Source: Saccharomycopsis phalli
Taxonomy: Eukaryota; Ascomycota; Saccharomycetes; Ascoideales; Saccharomycopsidaceae
Reading direction: 5' to 3'
Length of the DNA stretch: 64,000 nucleotides
NCBI GenBank assembly: GCA_020342235.1
Contig: CP073217.1
Span: 496,001 to 560,000, forward strand
Part shown: one piece after another, positions 21,023 to 30,473 of the stretch
Position numbering within the stretch: the first letter of the stretch is position 1
How the letters are laid out: every line of letters starts with the position of its first letter
The notes under the pieces: model-generated
What the model was told of the DNA's origin: nothing
Databases searched by the model: none
Seen by the model: the letters and a program-made list of their open reading frames with translations, nothing else
Translations under genes and position numbers: made by a program

Positions 21023-22360
21023 GAAAATTTTTTGAAAAAATATGCAAGTACAAATGATCCAATGCTAAGGTGGAGGATTTATTGTAGACCATTTATTCAA
21101 GACGATTTATTTTGTAGTGGACTTTGTAGTGGATTAATTTTGTAGACCAATTTATTTAATTTAGCTAGTCATCATTATTTGGTTGTGTAATTTTTGGTAA
21201 TTATTTTCTTATACTGGTTTATAGCATTGATGAAAATGTCCGATGACAATGGGAAACGGTGAATAGCACAACTATGAAATGATAATTATGAAATGATAGC
21301 CATGAAATGATAATTATGAAATGATAGCCATGAAATGATATTACAGCGATAATATTTCAAGTGTTGTGCAATTCTCCCAACTTAGACATTTCACCCATCT
21401 GCAATGTACTTCGTCTAGCGAGAAACTCCTCCATCTCTTGATTGATTACAGTTATAAGTAGACATCATTGATTAATTAAAGAGTACTATATGTTTTATTG
21501 TTCCTTGAAATAAAATGATTGATTCAATGATTAAGAGATGATCACACCATTGTTGTCCTCATATTGTTGAAGATCTCGGAGAGTAACAAGATCGACATCA
21601 ATCACATTCATCAAGGAGATCACTGGTACACATATCCAAAGTTAAGGATAACTAAATGCATCTTAGAGAAGAATATAAATAGAATAGAAAATAGCTAGAA
21701 TAGTAACGAGAATTAGAATATTTACAATAGTAAGATATGGAAGTCGTTGAGAGAAATGTTAGATGACGACACATATAACGTAACCTAATTTCCTGTTATA
21801 GTTATCATTTTACCATCAAATGGCCATCCTATGCTTTGGTCATGTGATACATCAGAGCCGTACTTTGTAGCATAACATGCCAGGGCACTGATCTTTGCAG
21901 CACTGTTGAAATCATCCCATGAACTTATAAACTGCATAAAATATCCATGATTCGTTTTTGCTGAGACCTCCTATGAGTAACTAAATAATTTCCCAAACAT
22001 TAGTGGGATACCTATATAGTGGTGTCGTCCTTTATCATGAGCAGCAAAGTATCAATCTCCCTCGGGAATGTAGTATAGATATTTCCTTGGGTAAGTATTA
22101 GTAAATAGTTCCTCACTAACGAGTAGTCTATAAAATTCTAAAATGCTGCCGCATACACGTTTGACGACTCAGAACCCCGCTGTGTCCTTTTCTAAATGAT
22201 ACAGGATTTTTAGTAGTTGTACTGGTAATTTGTGCATGGGGCAAGCAATGGGCTTTCGCCTCAGGTACTAGCAAGGTAGCCTACCATTGGATTATTACTA
22301 AACTTGAATTGAACCTAGGACGAAGCCTTCCTATGGGATAAACTACTGCGCGAAACATGA
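21023..22360. other. Intergenic; left border of the repeat island
   Basis: AT-rich spacer upstream of RIX7. A 28-30-bp tandem array of the type ATGAAATGATAATTATGAAATGATAG lies at about 21270-21345. From about 22050 onward the sequence resembles segments found further right in the island (for example the CCGCATACACGTTTGACG block at 22147-22215). The accessory region therefore begins near 22.05 kb. Confidence 0.55.
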
Positions 22361-22706
22361 TGTCGTAGTTAATAGTTTCGTCTGGAATAGACATAGTATT
22401 ATGGTGAACTATAAACTACTTAATTATTTGTTTTGTTCCTTTAGGATCTGGATAACCGGATTGGGCTCTACTAGACATAATGTCTAGCTGAATTGTTCAG
22501 GTGTAATCGTGTGTTTTCTATAAGGAGGAAGTCCTCCTTATATAGACCATTTGGATCTCTTAGCAGGTCTTTATCCTCCAATAACAATGTTTCCAATATC
22601 ATCGGCTGAATTACTTAGTCTTATCAACACCGGGAGTCAGCATGAATATTGCCGACACCGATGTTGCACTAGTGAACTTGTTTTGCAGTGGTTGTTAACC
22701 TCGACA
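22361..22706. mobile_element. Solo LTR, family A, with 5-bp target duplication
   Basis: A 346-bp element with TG...CA ends: it begins TGTCGTAGTT and ends AACCTCGACA, giving short inverted termini. It is flanked by a perfect 5-bp direct repeat CATGA. Related copies lie at 29976-30316 and 35335-35676. No internal retrotransposon region is present. The copies differ from one another at many positions, so they are not recent. Confidence 0.82.
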
Positions 22707-22835
22707 CATGACAACCCCCACCACATGCTATTTTAACTGTTGAGTCATTTTTTAGTTGCCTTACGATCCCAATGATATTCATAATTTAAATTGATTGATA
22801 TTTAGCTCTTTTTATTTGACATATCAAATACCAAT

Positions 22836-22987
22836 CTAGAGTGTGCTGACGCAAATCATTAGATGCCGTGGAAACATGAATTTAACATTAGCATCGAAAT
22901 GGCGTCCGCACGAGGCATGAATAATATCCATGACGCACCATGGGATTAATATTTATATTAATCACTCCCATCTGCTTGTAATCATCA
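22836..22987 (+). promoter_or_regulatory. Conserved promoter block of the island gene family
   Basis: About 150 bp directly before the ATG is shared by all family copies. It contains GATGCCGTGGAAAC, ATTAGCxTCGAAATGGC, GCAxGAGGCATGAATAATAT, then an ATTAATATxxATATTAA stretch and a CCACTTGTAATCATCA-like sequence at the ATG. Equivalent blocks lie at about 28385-28565, 33838-34021, 36395-36616, 39520-39686, 42700-42879 and 45108-45299, and on the minus strand at 26214-26370. Its conservation exceeds that of more distal flanks, which suggests shared regulation or very recent duplication. Confidence 0.7.
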
Positions 22988-23983
22988 ATGAAACCTTTGG
23001 CTATTTTTCACATCCTTTTAGCTATGCTCTTGATGGAGCTTGGCCTTGCGTCTCCAGTCGATGGTACTCTTTTTGCTCGTGACAATTCCATCGACAAATT
23101 GCTCGAATCTGGGGGTATGACAGGTCCAAATGCCCCGGACACAATTCGTTCTCTGAAAGCCCCGGTATATTGTAAAAACGAACGGGAGCAAAGCGTGGCT
23201 CTTGCATACGACTTTCAGCATCAGAACCTGGCGCTCTCCATCCGTGGATTATGGAAGAATCCATACGAAACGACTGCTACCAGTTCAATATTCCTGAAAA
23301 ATCAAAATATTAGGGAATTGTTCCTGGAGAAATCATCTGTGTGGAGTCCTGACTGGTTGACCAAACATTGGGAAAAACCTAACCCAAACACTCCAAACAT
23401 AGAGACTCTCCGCCATGTTGACGATTTCTCGTCCTTGAAATCGGAATGCTACGAGTTCCCGAGCAATCTGTGGGAAAACAATGCAATGTACAAAGCGTTG
23501 GACCAATTAAATGCCAAGGGAGAATTGACACTGGACCAGTCCCAGACATTTACCAATTTGATTGCTCAAGGAAAAATAGACTCGCTTCAAAGAGCAATTG
23601 TCCAAGACTATATTGCAGCCGTTGGAAACTTCTTTATGCGCAAAGAAAAACTTCGTGACCAACTTACATTCAGATTGACGTTTCAATTTGGTAAGATTGT
23701 CAGTCCGGAAATGCTTAAGGACCAGTTGGAATCACTTAGAAATGCGCATGTTATTGGGAGAAAGGTTCCTGGCCCAAATGGTAAGCCCATTTGTCAGATT
23801 GAGAAGGTGTTGTCTCTCTACACACACAGACGTAATGGTCCAATCCTGAATGCTGAAGTTGAACTCATGCCACAATATGCTAAAGAAGTTACAGTGCGAG
23901 TTAATAATGAGTGTGTGGCCAATTTCAACTCCTTGGATGACATTGAGTACTGTTTCCCGGGAAAGCAAGGACAATGCAATTGA
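22988..23983 (+). CDS. Secreted RNase T2-like family protein, copy 1
   Basis: A 331-aa protein with a cleavable signal peptide (hydrophobic core FHILLAMLLMELGLA, likely cut before SPVDG). By-eye alignment with ribonuclease T2 gives LSIRGLWKN for CAS I (HGLWP), HWEKP followed by an insertion and TLRHVDDFSSL...ECY for CAS II (WxHEWxKHGTCxSTL...CY), then QDYIAAV for the DYFxxAv helix, and PICQIEKVLSLY for the core strand. The CAS I histidine is Arg here, so ribonuclease activity is doubtful. Six cysteines (CKNE, ECY, PIC, NEC, YCFP, QCN) could form three disulfides. It is the leftmost copy of the array. Its role is unknown. The 3' flank is shared with the copy at 36617. Confidence 0.75.
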   Translation: MKPLAIFHILLAMLLMELGLASPVDGTLFARDNSIDKLLESGGMTGPNAPDTIRSLKAPVYCKNEREQSVALAYDFQHQNLALSIRGLWKNPYETTATSSIFLKNQNIRELFLEKSSVWSPDWLTKHWEKPNPNTPNIETLRHVDDFSSLKSECYEFPSNLWENNAMYKALDQLNAKGELTLDQSQTFTNLIAQGKIDSLQRAIVQDYIAAVGNFFMRKEKLRDQLTFRLTFQFGKIVSPEMLKDQLESLRNAHVIGRKVPGPNGKPICQIEKVLSLYTHRRNGPILNAEVELMPQYAKEVTVRVNNECVANFNSLDDIEYCFPGKQGQCN

Positions 23984-24890
23984 GGCTTAGTTTAGCAGGC
24001 CTAAGTGAAGCGTGATGCAGCAATAAATATTACCAATAAGATCAATGTGCTCTTTTGGGGTAGAAAAAGGTGTAATTCCTTGGGATACTGTAAACAGTGT
24101 AGATGCAAATGGCACGATAGACCATGTGATGAAAGTAATGACATCATTAACTGGTGGTGGATAGTTGTGTCTCGTACTAGATTCAGCTGTTGAGTCGATT
24201 AAGCTAGATTACTGTGAATCAATCACAGTGTATGTCGCTTGATTATTCGCCTGACCACATATAGAGTCCTTAACTCTAATAAATAAAGCATGTGGCTTGG
24301 TGGTAACCATTTTGAAGCCTGAGCGATTACTCTAATATCTATATGAGCTAGTTCTTAGGGGTTCCCGGGGTCAAAATTGAATTCTTCCTGTAGATTTCTC
24401 GTAGGAATTGGTGCAGAGATAGTCAAGAAAGGTCCTATTACTGGTAATTTTCTGTAATGGTTGCTTAAGCTATACCCTAGACGGCTGTGCCAGTTTTAGT
24501 GCGTAGGCTTTCGCCAAATCAACACTTGTCATTAGTAGCTTATTGCTTTCTGGAGCTCAATTGGGAGTCCCAACTAATATCCGTCAGTATAGCGTTGATG
24601 GCAAATGACATGCTTGATAGAGTTTATTTGTTATTTTCGAGCCTCTGTTGTGTTGACGTTGTTTGGAGGAGATCCTGGAGCCCTGGGAAGTGGTTGAAGG
24701 GTTCTGTGACCCTCGAAATAGTCCCAATGCAGTATTACTGTTACCGAAAACTCTTGATCAGATTGCTTGCCACTTTCAGGGATTAAAAACTTATATTGGA
24801 GTTGTATTTCTGATTCATGTTGCTTAATATGAGTGTCAAGTCTGGATGACTTTGAAGCAAACTTGGCAGTTGATTCACGTGCCGTGTTCT
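23984..24890. repeat. Segmental duplication: 3' flank shared with 37613-38525
   Basis: The flank after copy 1 can be followed, with scattered differences, along the flank after the copy at 36617. The best match is at 24480-24880 with 38130-38510, sharing GGAGATCCTGGAGCCCT and GGGATTAAAAACTTATATTGG. In the right-hand copy this flank continues into recognisable LINE coding sequence, so this piece is probably the 3' end of an older LINE carried along in the duplication. Short open frames here are not convincing genes. Confidence 0.65.
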
Positions 24891-24891
24891 G

Positions 24892-25251
24892 ATAATAATA
24901 TTTATTTTTGTATTTGCTATATATTGTCTCCGGCATTATGGTTATTCGACAAATATATTTTCACTCAGGCACATCTTGAAACAGCATTGCTGTTGAAGTA
25001 AGCCCTTTGTCAGCCCTCTTTCGACTGCTTGGGATTGAAACTTCAATGTGAACGGTTGTATTGGTTTTGTAAGAAGCCTTTTCATTCTTGTTACCAAACT
25101 TGGCCGCTGAATCTCATCATATGGAGGAATCATGTTCCAACACATTTTGGTAAAACTTAATGAGTTTGTAGACTGATTTCTGGTCGGTGCAACGCTTTTT
25201 CAATTATGTTGCGTATGTCATTAGTGGAGTCTAGTATTTCACCAATGCGGG
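24892..25251 (-). mobile_element. 5'-truncated LINE copy (twin of 40738-41120)
   Basis: Minus-strand LINE 3' end with the TAATAATA tail at 24892, the 3' UTR, and the last codons of ORF2 (peptide WNMIPPYDEIQRP). It stops abruptly at about 25251, in the 3' flank of the broken family copy. An identical breakpoint, ACCCGCATTGGTGAAATACT, occurs at 40738 beside another family copy. The two are therefore descendants of one insertion. Confidence 0.85.
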
Positions 25252-25309
25252 TCTTGTTGATAATATTTACTGTCACACCATGCTTCATTTAGCCTTGCTA
25301 AACTAAGCC

Positions 25310-26213
25310 TCAACTGAAATTTCCACGCTTATCAGGGAAACAGTAATTAACGTCATCCATCGACGCGAGATTGCCCATACATTCTCCCTTTGCCAGCTCA
25401 CTAATTTCTGGAGCCGGCCGTAGCTTGAGGGAAAGTTTTTTATCCAGGATTGCACCATTACCCTTGAGACTGTAGAATGCTAATACCTTATCAATCTTGC
25501 AAAGAGGATTGTTGTGTCTGTCCACGGTAGTTTTTCCACTAACATGCGCATTTTTAAAGAGTTTCAACTGGTTCTTAAACTCTTCCTGATTGTAAATCTT
25601 ACCAAAGTCAAATGCCTTGCCAAATTTACCTTGGTTACGAAGGTTTTCTCCTTTCATGAAAAGATTCCCAACTGCTGCGATGTAGTCTTGGGCAATTTCT
25701 CTTTGAAGCGAGTCTGATTCTCCTTGAGCAGTCAATCTGGAAAACTCATCGGACTGTGCTGGTGACAATTGGTGGCTGGTATTTAATCCATATAACACTT
25801 TGTATAATTCGTTATTGTCCCACGTGATTCTCTGGTTATAACATTACAGTCTTAAGGATGAGAAATCATCAATATGGAGGAGAATTTCCTTGGCTGGAGT
25901 GTCCTTGTAAGGATGTTTCCAAAAGCTGGTCAACCAGCGAGTGTTCCAAAGTTGTGTTCCTGGCGAAAACAACAGCTCAAGATTTTCGTCTAACCAAAAT
26001 CTTGAGCTGGTAGTTGTTGTCTCGTATGGATCCTTCCATAATCCGCGGATAAAGAGCTGTTTGTCTTTAGGCAGAATGTTGTATTGCAAGCACCACATCT
26101 CGGATCTGTTCATTTATACAATAATTCGGAGATTCCAAAGACCGATTGGAGACGCAAGGCCAAGCTCCATAAAGAGCATGGCTAAAAGAATGTGAAAAAT
26201 AGCTAAAGTGTTC
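25310..26213 (-). pseudogene. Broken copy of the secreted RNase T2-like family
   Basis: The only minus-strand family member. It retains the signal peptide start (MNTLAIFHILLAMLFMELG), the IRGLWKDPYET block, the LLHIDDFSSL block and the C-terminal half with QDYIAAV, PLCKIDKVLAFY and NYCFPDK. A stretch after the signal peptide is missing and the reading frame is interrupted, about two to three breaks in all, so no full-length product is expected. Upstream DNA resembles that of the copy at 36617, while downstream DNA (with the LINE) resembles that of the copy at 39687. Confidence 0.85.
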
Positions 26214-27100
26214 ATTGATGATTACAAGTGGATGGGTATGATTAATATTTATATTAATTTCATAATGTGCCTTGAATATTATTCATGCCTCATGCCGCTG
26301 CCATTTCAATGCTAATGTCAGATTCATGTATCCACGGCATCTAAAGATTTGCGTCAGAACACCTTAGATGGAAATTTTATTTTTAAACAAAGCGAGGTGA
26401 AATATTAATCAATTTAAATCATGAGTATCATTGGCATAGTACTGCAACCAGAAAATAAATCAAAATTTGTTGTAACATGTGAATATTTGATGCCTCGAGG
26501 TCAAGAACTATTAATGGCACCAATATCAATTCCAGTACAGTCAATTATTAATTATTGGTTATAATAAAATTTTTTATTTAATTTTACGGCTATACTAGGC
26601 TCTGCTGGAGAAGGAAATCGGGATTTCACCTTCTAAAAAAACTAAGCACGGTGCCGCAAAATCGGAGTCGAAAGAAAATCCTTTGAATGGGGATAAAAAC
26701 TTTCGGCTGGATCTTTAAGGAACTGTTGAAGAGAGATGACTTAGAAGGAGCCACAGAGTCTCGCCCCAGAGGGACTACCTGCCCGTCCGCCCTTCCTGTG
26801 ATGGTGTAAAATAAAAAAGGAATCTAATCATCCAGCACTAACGTGTAGTATCCTATAAGCAAATAAACTGATTTTGTGTCTGTGAAGAGGCAGCGAATCT
26901 GCGCTCTAGTTGAGGCCATTACCAATCATTTCCTGTGTGAATACCACTAAACTTAAGTATGATACGTCATGAAATATGGACGGATTTCGCACCTAGAGCA
27001 CTTTGGATTGCAATCCAGATTAAACTGCTAACTAGTTCTTGATATCAAGTTTTTCCATGTAGAAGTTGACTGATGGGGCTACAATTTTCTTTGGACCAGT
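26214..27100. repeat. Upstream flank duplicated, inverted, at 36.0-36.6 kb
   Basis: Reverse-complemented, 26214-26830 follows 36000-36616. It shares the promoter block, the CTCGAGGxCA-containing segment and the GATTTTGCGGCACC/TCCCCATTCAAAGG segment. No gene is supported. The rest, to 27100, is unassigned AT-rich sequence. Confidence 0.65.
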
Positions 27101-28050
27101 CAAGGTCTCAGCTAGTAAGGGTTTATCTTTGGCAGTTGTAACCACTGGTGAATCCGTTCCGTAAAGGGTTCTATAGTGTATTGGAAGAAGTAATATCACC
27201 AGTATCTACTAACTTTTGCCATTCCTTGGTCATCTTCGTCTTTTTTTGGTCTTTAAGGACCTGTTTTTTCCATCCTTACACGGCCAATAACTGGGTGTCC
27301 GTCTTTTCTGATTGGGCTTGGGCTAACACTTCCGCATTGTGATATATGATTGATACAGATTCTGTAAATGATCTTTGATATGGTGCGCTCATATCAAGAA
27401 CTCTCGTATGAGAGGATAGGAGTAGGCGTCTCGGTTTGTGACTCCAAGTACTGGTTGCTAGTTAATGCTTTATTGTAGGGGATTTTGCAGAGTAGTATTA
27501 GCGAATCATCTCATACATGTTCCTATTGCGACTCGTTTTTGAAGTAGTTGGATCGGAAGCATTCCTGCTTGGATGTTGAGGATTCCGGTTAGAGTCGGTT
27601 TCAGCTTTCCAAGTGCGTTACGCAATGAAATGTTGTAACATACTCTGATGGCTTCAATTTGTGTTTTGGTTAACTTATGGTAGAAGATTTTTAGTCCATA
27701 GGTGATGAGAGGTAGCGTACATGTCTTGAACAAGATTAGCGTGGGTTTCCCCCTGGTTCCATTTGTGATACGACTGATAGCCTATATCCGCCCGGTGGAT
27801 CTCTTTAATTAAAGTATCATGTTCCCAATGTGTTGTCAGAAGCTTAATTTCGAGTCTAAGGATATCCCTAGTAGCTTCACTTTTATGGACTCTTCCTTTG
27901 ATTTCCCATATGGAGGATGAAGGATTGAGCCGCTTGATTTCACAAAGAATCTGATATATTGTAGTTTTCCCCCATATTCAAAGTCTGTATAATTTTCTTG
28001 GGCCCACTGGTGGCATATGCTGAGGCTCTTTGAGAGTACCCTTTGAGGTC
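27100..28050 (-). mobile_element. Degenerate LINE fragment (older subfamily)
   Basis: Minus-strand remnants of LINE ORF2 downstream of the catalytic RT core. The piece at 27506-27733 reads FKTCTLPLITYGLKIFYHKLTKTQ, and further pieces (27750-28030) read like the HQWxQEN...YGxKLQYIRF and VKLLGISLDSKLS blocks of the larger LINE at 29884-33775. Frames are interrupted in several places and no tail is visible. Confidence 0.75.
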
Positions 28051-28079
28051 TTAATTATTAGTATAAGAAATTGAAATTC

Positions 28080-28215
28080 CTCCCTATACAGGTTGTAACG
28101 CCTCAGAACTCCAATATGCACTTTTCTGAATGATACATGGCTTCTAATACATTATATAGTTAAAAATATCTATCAAAGAACAATTGGCCGTACTGATATG
28201 GTTATTAGTGCAGTG
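28080..28215 (+). repeat. Distal upstream block repeated before family genes
   Basis: A segment with ACGCCTCAGAACTCC, TTTTCTGAATGATACA and ATCTATCAAAGAACAATTGG. Related copies occur at about 22147-22215, 35780-35990, 39365-39470, 42575-42690 and 44850-44955, always a few hundred bp upstream of a family gene (after 22.2 kb with an LTR between). It is either part of the duplicated unit or an undescribed element end. Confidence 0.6.
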
Positions 28216-28565
28216 CATATCAATATTCCTTGGCTTCAAGGCTTCAAAAAATCACATGACACATTGAACAATATTCTAATTATATCCATTCACCGTCTTC
28301 ATTGCCGTAGAGACAATATTCAGAAAATATGGCAATTAGTATTATAGCCCTCTTTACTTGCAATATGTTCAGAATATCCATCCAAAGTATTCCGGAAGAC
28401 GCAAATCTTTAGCTGCCGCTAAAACGTGAATTTAGCATTCGCCTCGAAATGGCACCGGCATGAGGCATGAATAATATTCAAGGCACAATGCCTAGAATAA
28501 AATATTCAAGGCACATTATGGGATTAATATAAATATTAACCATACCCAAACACTTTTCATCGTCA

Positions 28566-29639
28566 ATGAACACTTTAGCTATTTTTCACATTCTTTTAGC
28601 CATGCTCTTTATGGAGCTTGGTCTCGCATCGCCGGTCAATAGTACTCTTTTTGCTCGTGACAATTACATCGACCAATTGCTCGAATCTGGGGGTATGACA
28701 GGCCCAAACGCTCCAGTGGCAATTCGTCCTCTGAACCCTCCGGGTTATTGTAAAAACGAGGAGGTCCGCAAAGCGGTGCTTGCGTACGACTTTCTGAAAG
28801 AAGATCAACAGTTCTTCATTCGTGGATTGTGGGAGAATCCATACGAAACGACTGCTACCAGCTCAAGATTCTTGCCAAATCAAAACATTAGGGAATTGTT
28901 CCTGGAGCAGTCATCTGTGTGGGATGCTCTCTGGATGCGTGAGTTTTGGGAACATCCTAAATCAGACACTCCAGGAAAGGAAATTCTCAGTCATCTTGAC
29001 AATTTCTCAACCTTAAGAGAGGCATGCTATGAGTTTCTGAGCGTTTTGTGGAAAACCAATACAATGTACAACCAGTTGAGCAAATCAAAGGCCAAGGGAG
29101 AATTGACACCTGACCAGTCCAAGGCATTTTCCAAATTGATTGCCCAAGGAAAAAAAGATTCGCTTCAAAGAGCAGCTGCTCAAGACTACATTCTAGCGGT
29201 CCAGAGAGCGTTCATAACTAATGGACAACTTCGTAACCGATTTGACTTGAAGCAGGCGTTTGAATTCGGCCAGGTTTACAGCCGGTCAGACCTTAAGAGT
29301 GCATTCAGAATCTTCCCGTATGCACATGTTATCGGGAAAATCTTTCCTGGGCGAAAGGGCAAGGCTATTTGCGCAATTGATAAGGCACTAATTTCCTACA
29401 GTATCAAAAGTTCCGGCTCGATTCTGCAACACGGAGCACTCCTTCAACTACAAGAAACGCAACCAATTGAGCCGCAATCCAAAGATGAGTGTGTGGCCAA
29501 TATTATGTCATTAGATGAAAAGAAGTATTATTTACCTAACCATAATGGCACTTACACTGACATAGAGTACTGTTTCCGTGACACGAACGGCAATTGCAAA
29601 CAAGTTGGCTTTGACTGGTCTTGGCCTTGGCTGGGCTAA
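28566..29639 (+). CDS. Secreted RNase T2-like family protein, copy 3 (extended C-terminus)
   Basis: A 357-aa family member with the same signal peptide and order of blocks: FIRGLWEN (CAS I-like, Arg for His), FWEHP then ILSHLDNFSTL...ACY (CAS II-like), QDYILAV, AICAIDKALISY. It is the copy whose FWEH tetrad is closest to the T2 FWEHEW motif. It is longer than its paralogues because the C-terminal cysteine segment appears twice: a first version (KKYYLPNHNGTYT) without cysteines and a second (IEYCFRDTNGNC), followed by a Trp-rich tail WSWPWLG. Function unknown; secretion is predicted from the signal peptide only. The promoter carries one extra copy of the 25-29-bp AGGCA/TGCCT unit. Confidence 0.75.
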   Translation: MNTLAIFHILLAMLFMELGLASPVNSTLFARDNYIDQLLESGGMTGPNAPVAIRPLNPPGYCKNEEVRKAVLAYDFLKEDQQFFIRGLWENPYETTATSSRFLPNQNIRELFLEQSSVWDALWMREFWEHPKSDTPGKEILSHLDNFSTLREACYEFLSVLWKTNTMYNQLSKSKAKGELTPDQSKAFSKLIAQGKKDSLQRAAAQDYILAVQRAFITNGQLRNRFDLKQAFEFGQVYSRSDLKSAFRIFPYAHVIGKIFPGRKGKAICAIDKALISYSIKSSGSILQHGALLQLQETQPIEPQSKDECVANIMSLDEKKYYLPNHNGTYTDIEYCFRDTNGNCKQVGFDWSWPWLG

Positions 29640-29975
29640 ATCAATTGAAATGAGGAAGTATATAATGTCAATAAAAGTAACGAGTTTATCTGATGTAGAA
29701 ATTAGCAGGAGTGACTATTTGAAATACCGTAAATAACGTGGTTGGAACTGACATGTTTCATCACAAGACGGGAGTAATAATATCTATTTTGGTGGATGTT
29801 TCCTCTGACTTGATTTATTTCTGGAAGGTGGGGTGTTCTCCTGGGCACTGGATCGAGTACAGAGTCTATCCACCGAATTAATTAATAATATTTATTTTTG
29901 TATTTAGCTATATAACGTCTCCAGAACCCCGGTTATTCGACAAATCGATCTTCACTCAGGAACATCCTGGGATAG

Positions 29976-30316
29976 TGTTGTGGTTAACTAACCGGTGCAG
30001 AGTAGGTCCAGTATTTAAAGCAGAATCAGAAATAGCGTTCCGGACCCAGTCACAGAATACAATAGCGCGTCAGTTGATCAACGGTAACCACCGTCTGATG
30101 GGTGTACAGCAATCTCTCATGAGAATCGGCGTTCTCTATAAGAAGGCCTACCGTTCGCCGCAAATATAACGACCACAAGACCAATTCAGCTGGATATATT
30201 TATATAGCAAAACCCAATCTGTTTATCCAAATCCTAAAGGAACAAAACAAACAATTAAGTAGTTTGTAGTTCACCGTAATACTATATCTAATCAGGGTAG
30301 ACTTATAAACTACGAC
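29976..30316. mobile_element. Solo LTR, family A, nested in the LINE 3' UTR
   Basis: 341 bp beginning TGTTGTGGTTAACTA and ending AAACTACGACA, in inverse orientation to the copy at 35335-35676. LINE 3' UTR sequence continues on both sides (AACATCCTG to the left, GCATTGCTGTTGAAG to the right), so it inserted after the LINE. No internal region. Flanking duplication is not clear, consistent with age. Confidence 0.8.
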
Positions 30317-30473
30317 AGGTCGCATTGCTGTTGAAGAAAACCCTTTGCCAACCCTCATTTGGTTGCTTGGGATTAAAAACTTCAATGGAGGCAGTTATAT
30401 TGTTGGCGCTGAGTGCTTGTGTTGTGTAAGAAGCCTGGTCACTCTTGTTGTCGAATGTGACCGCTGAATCTCA

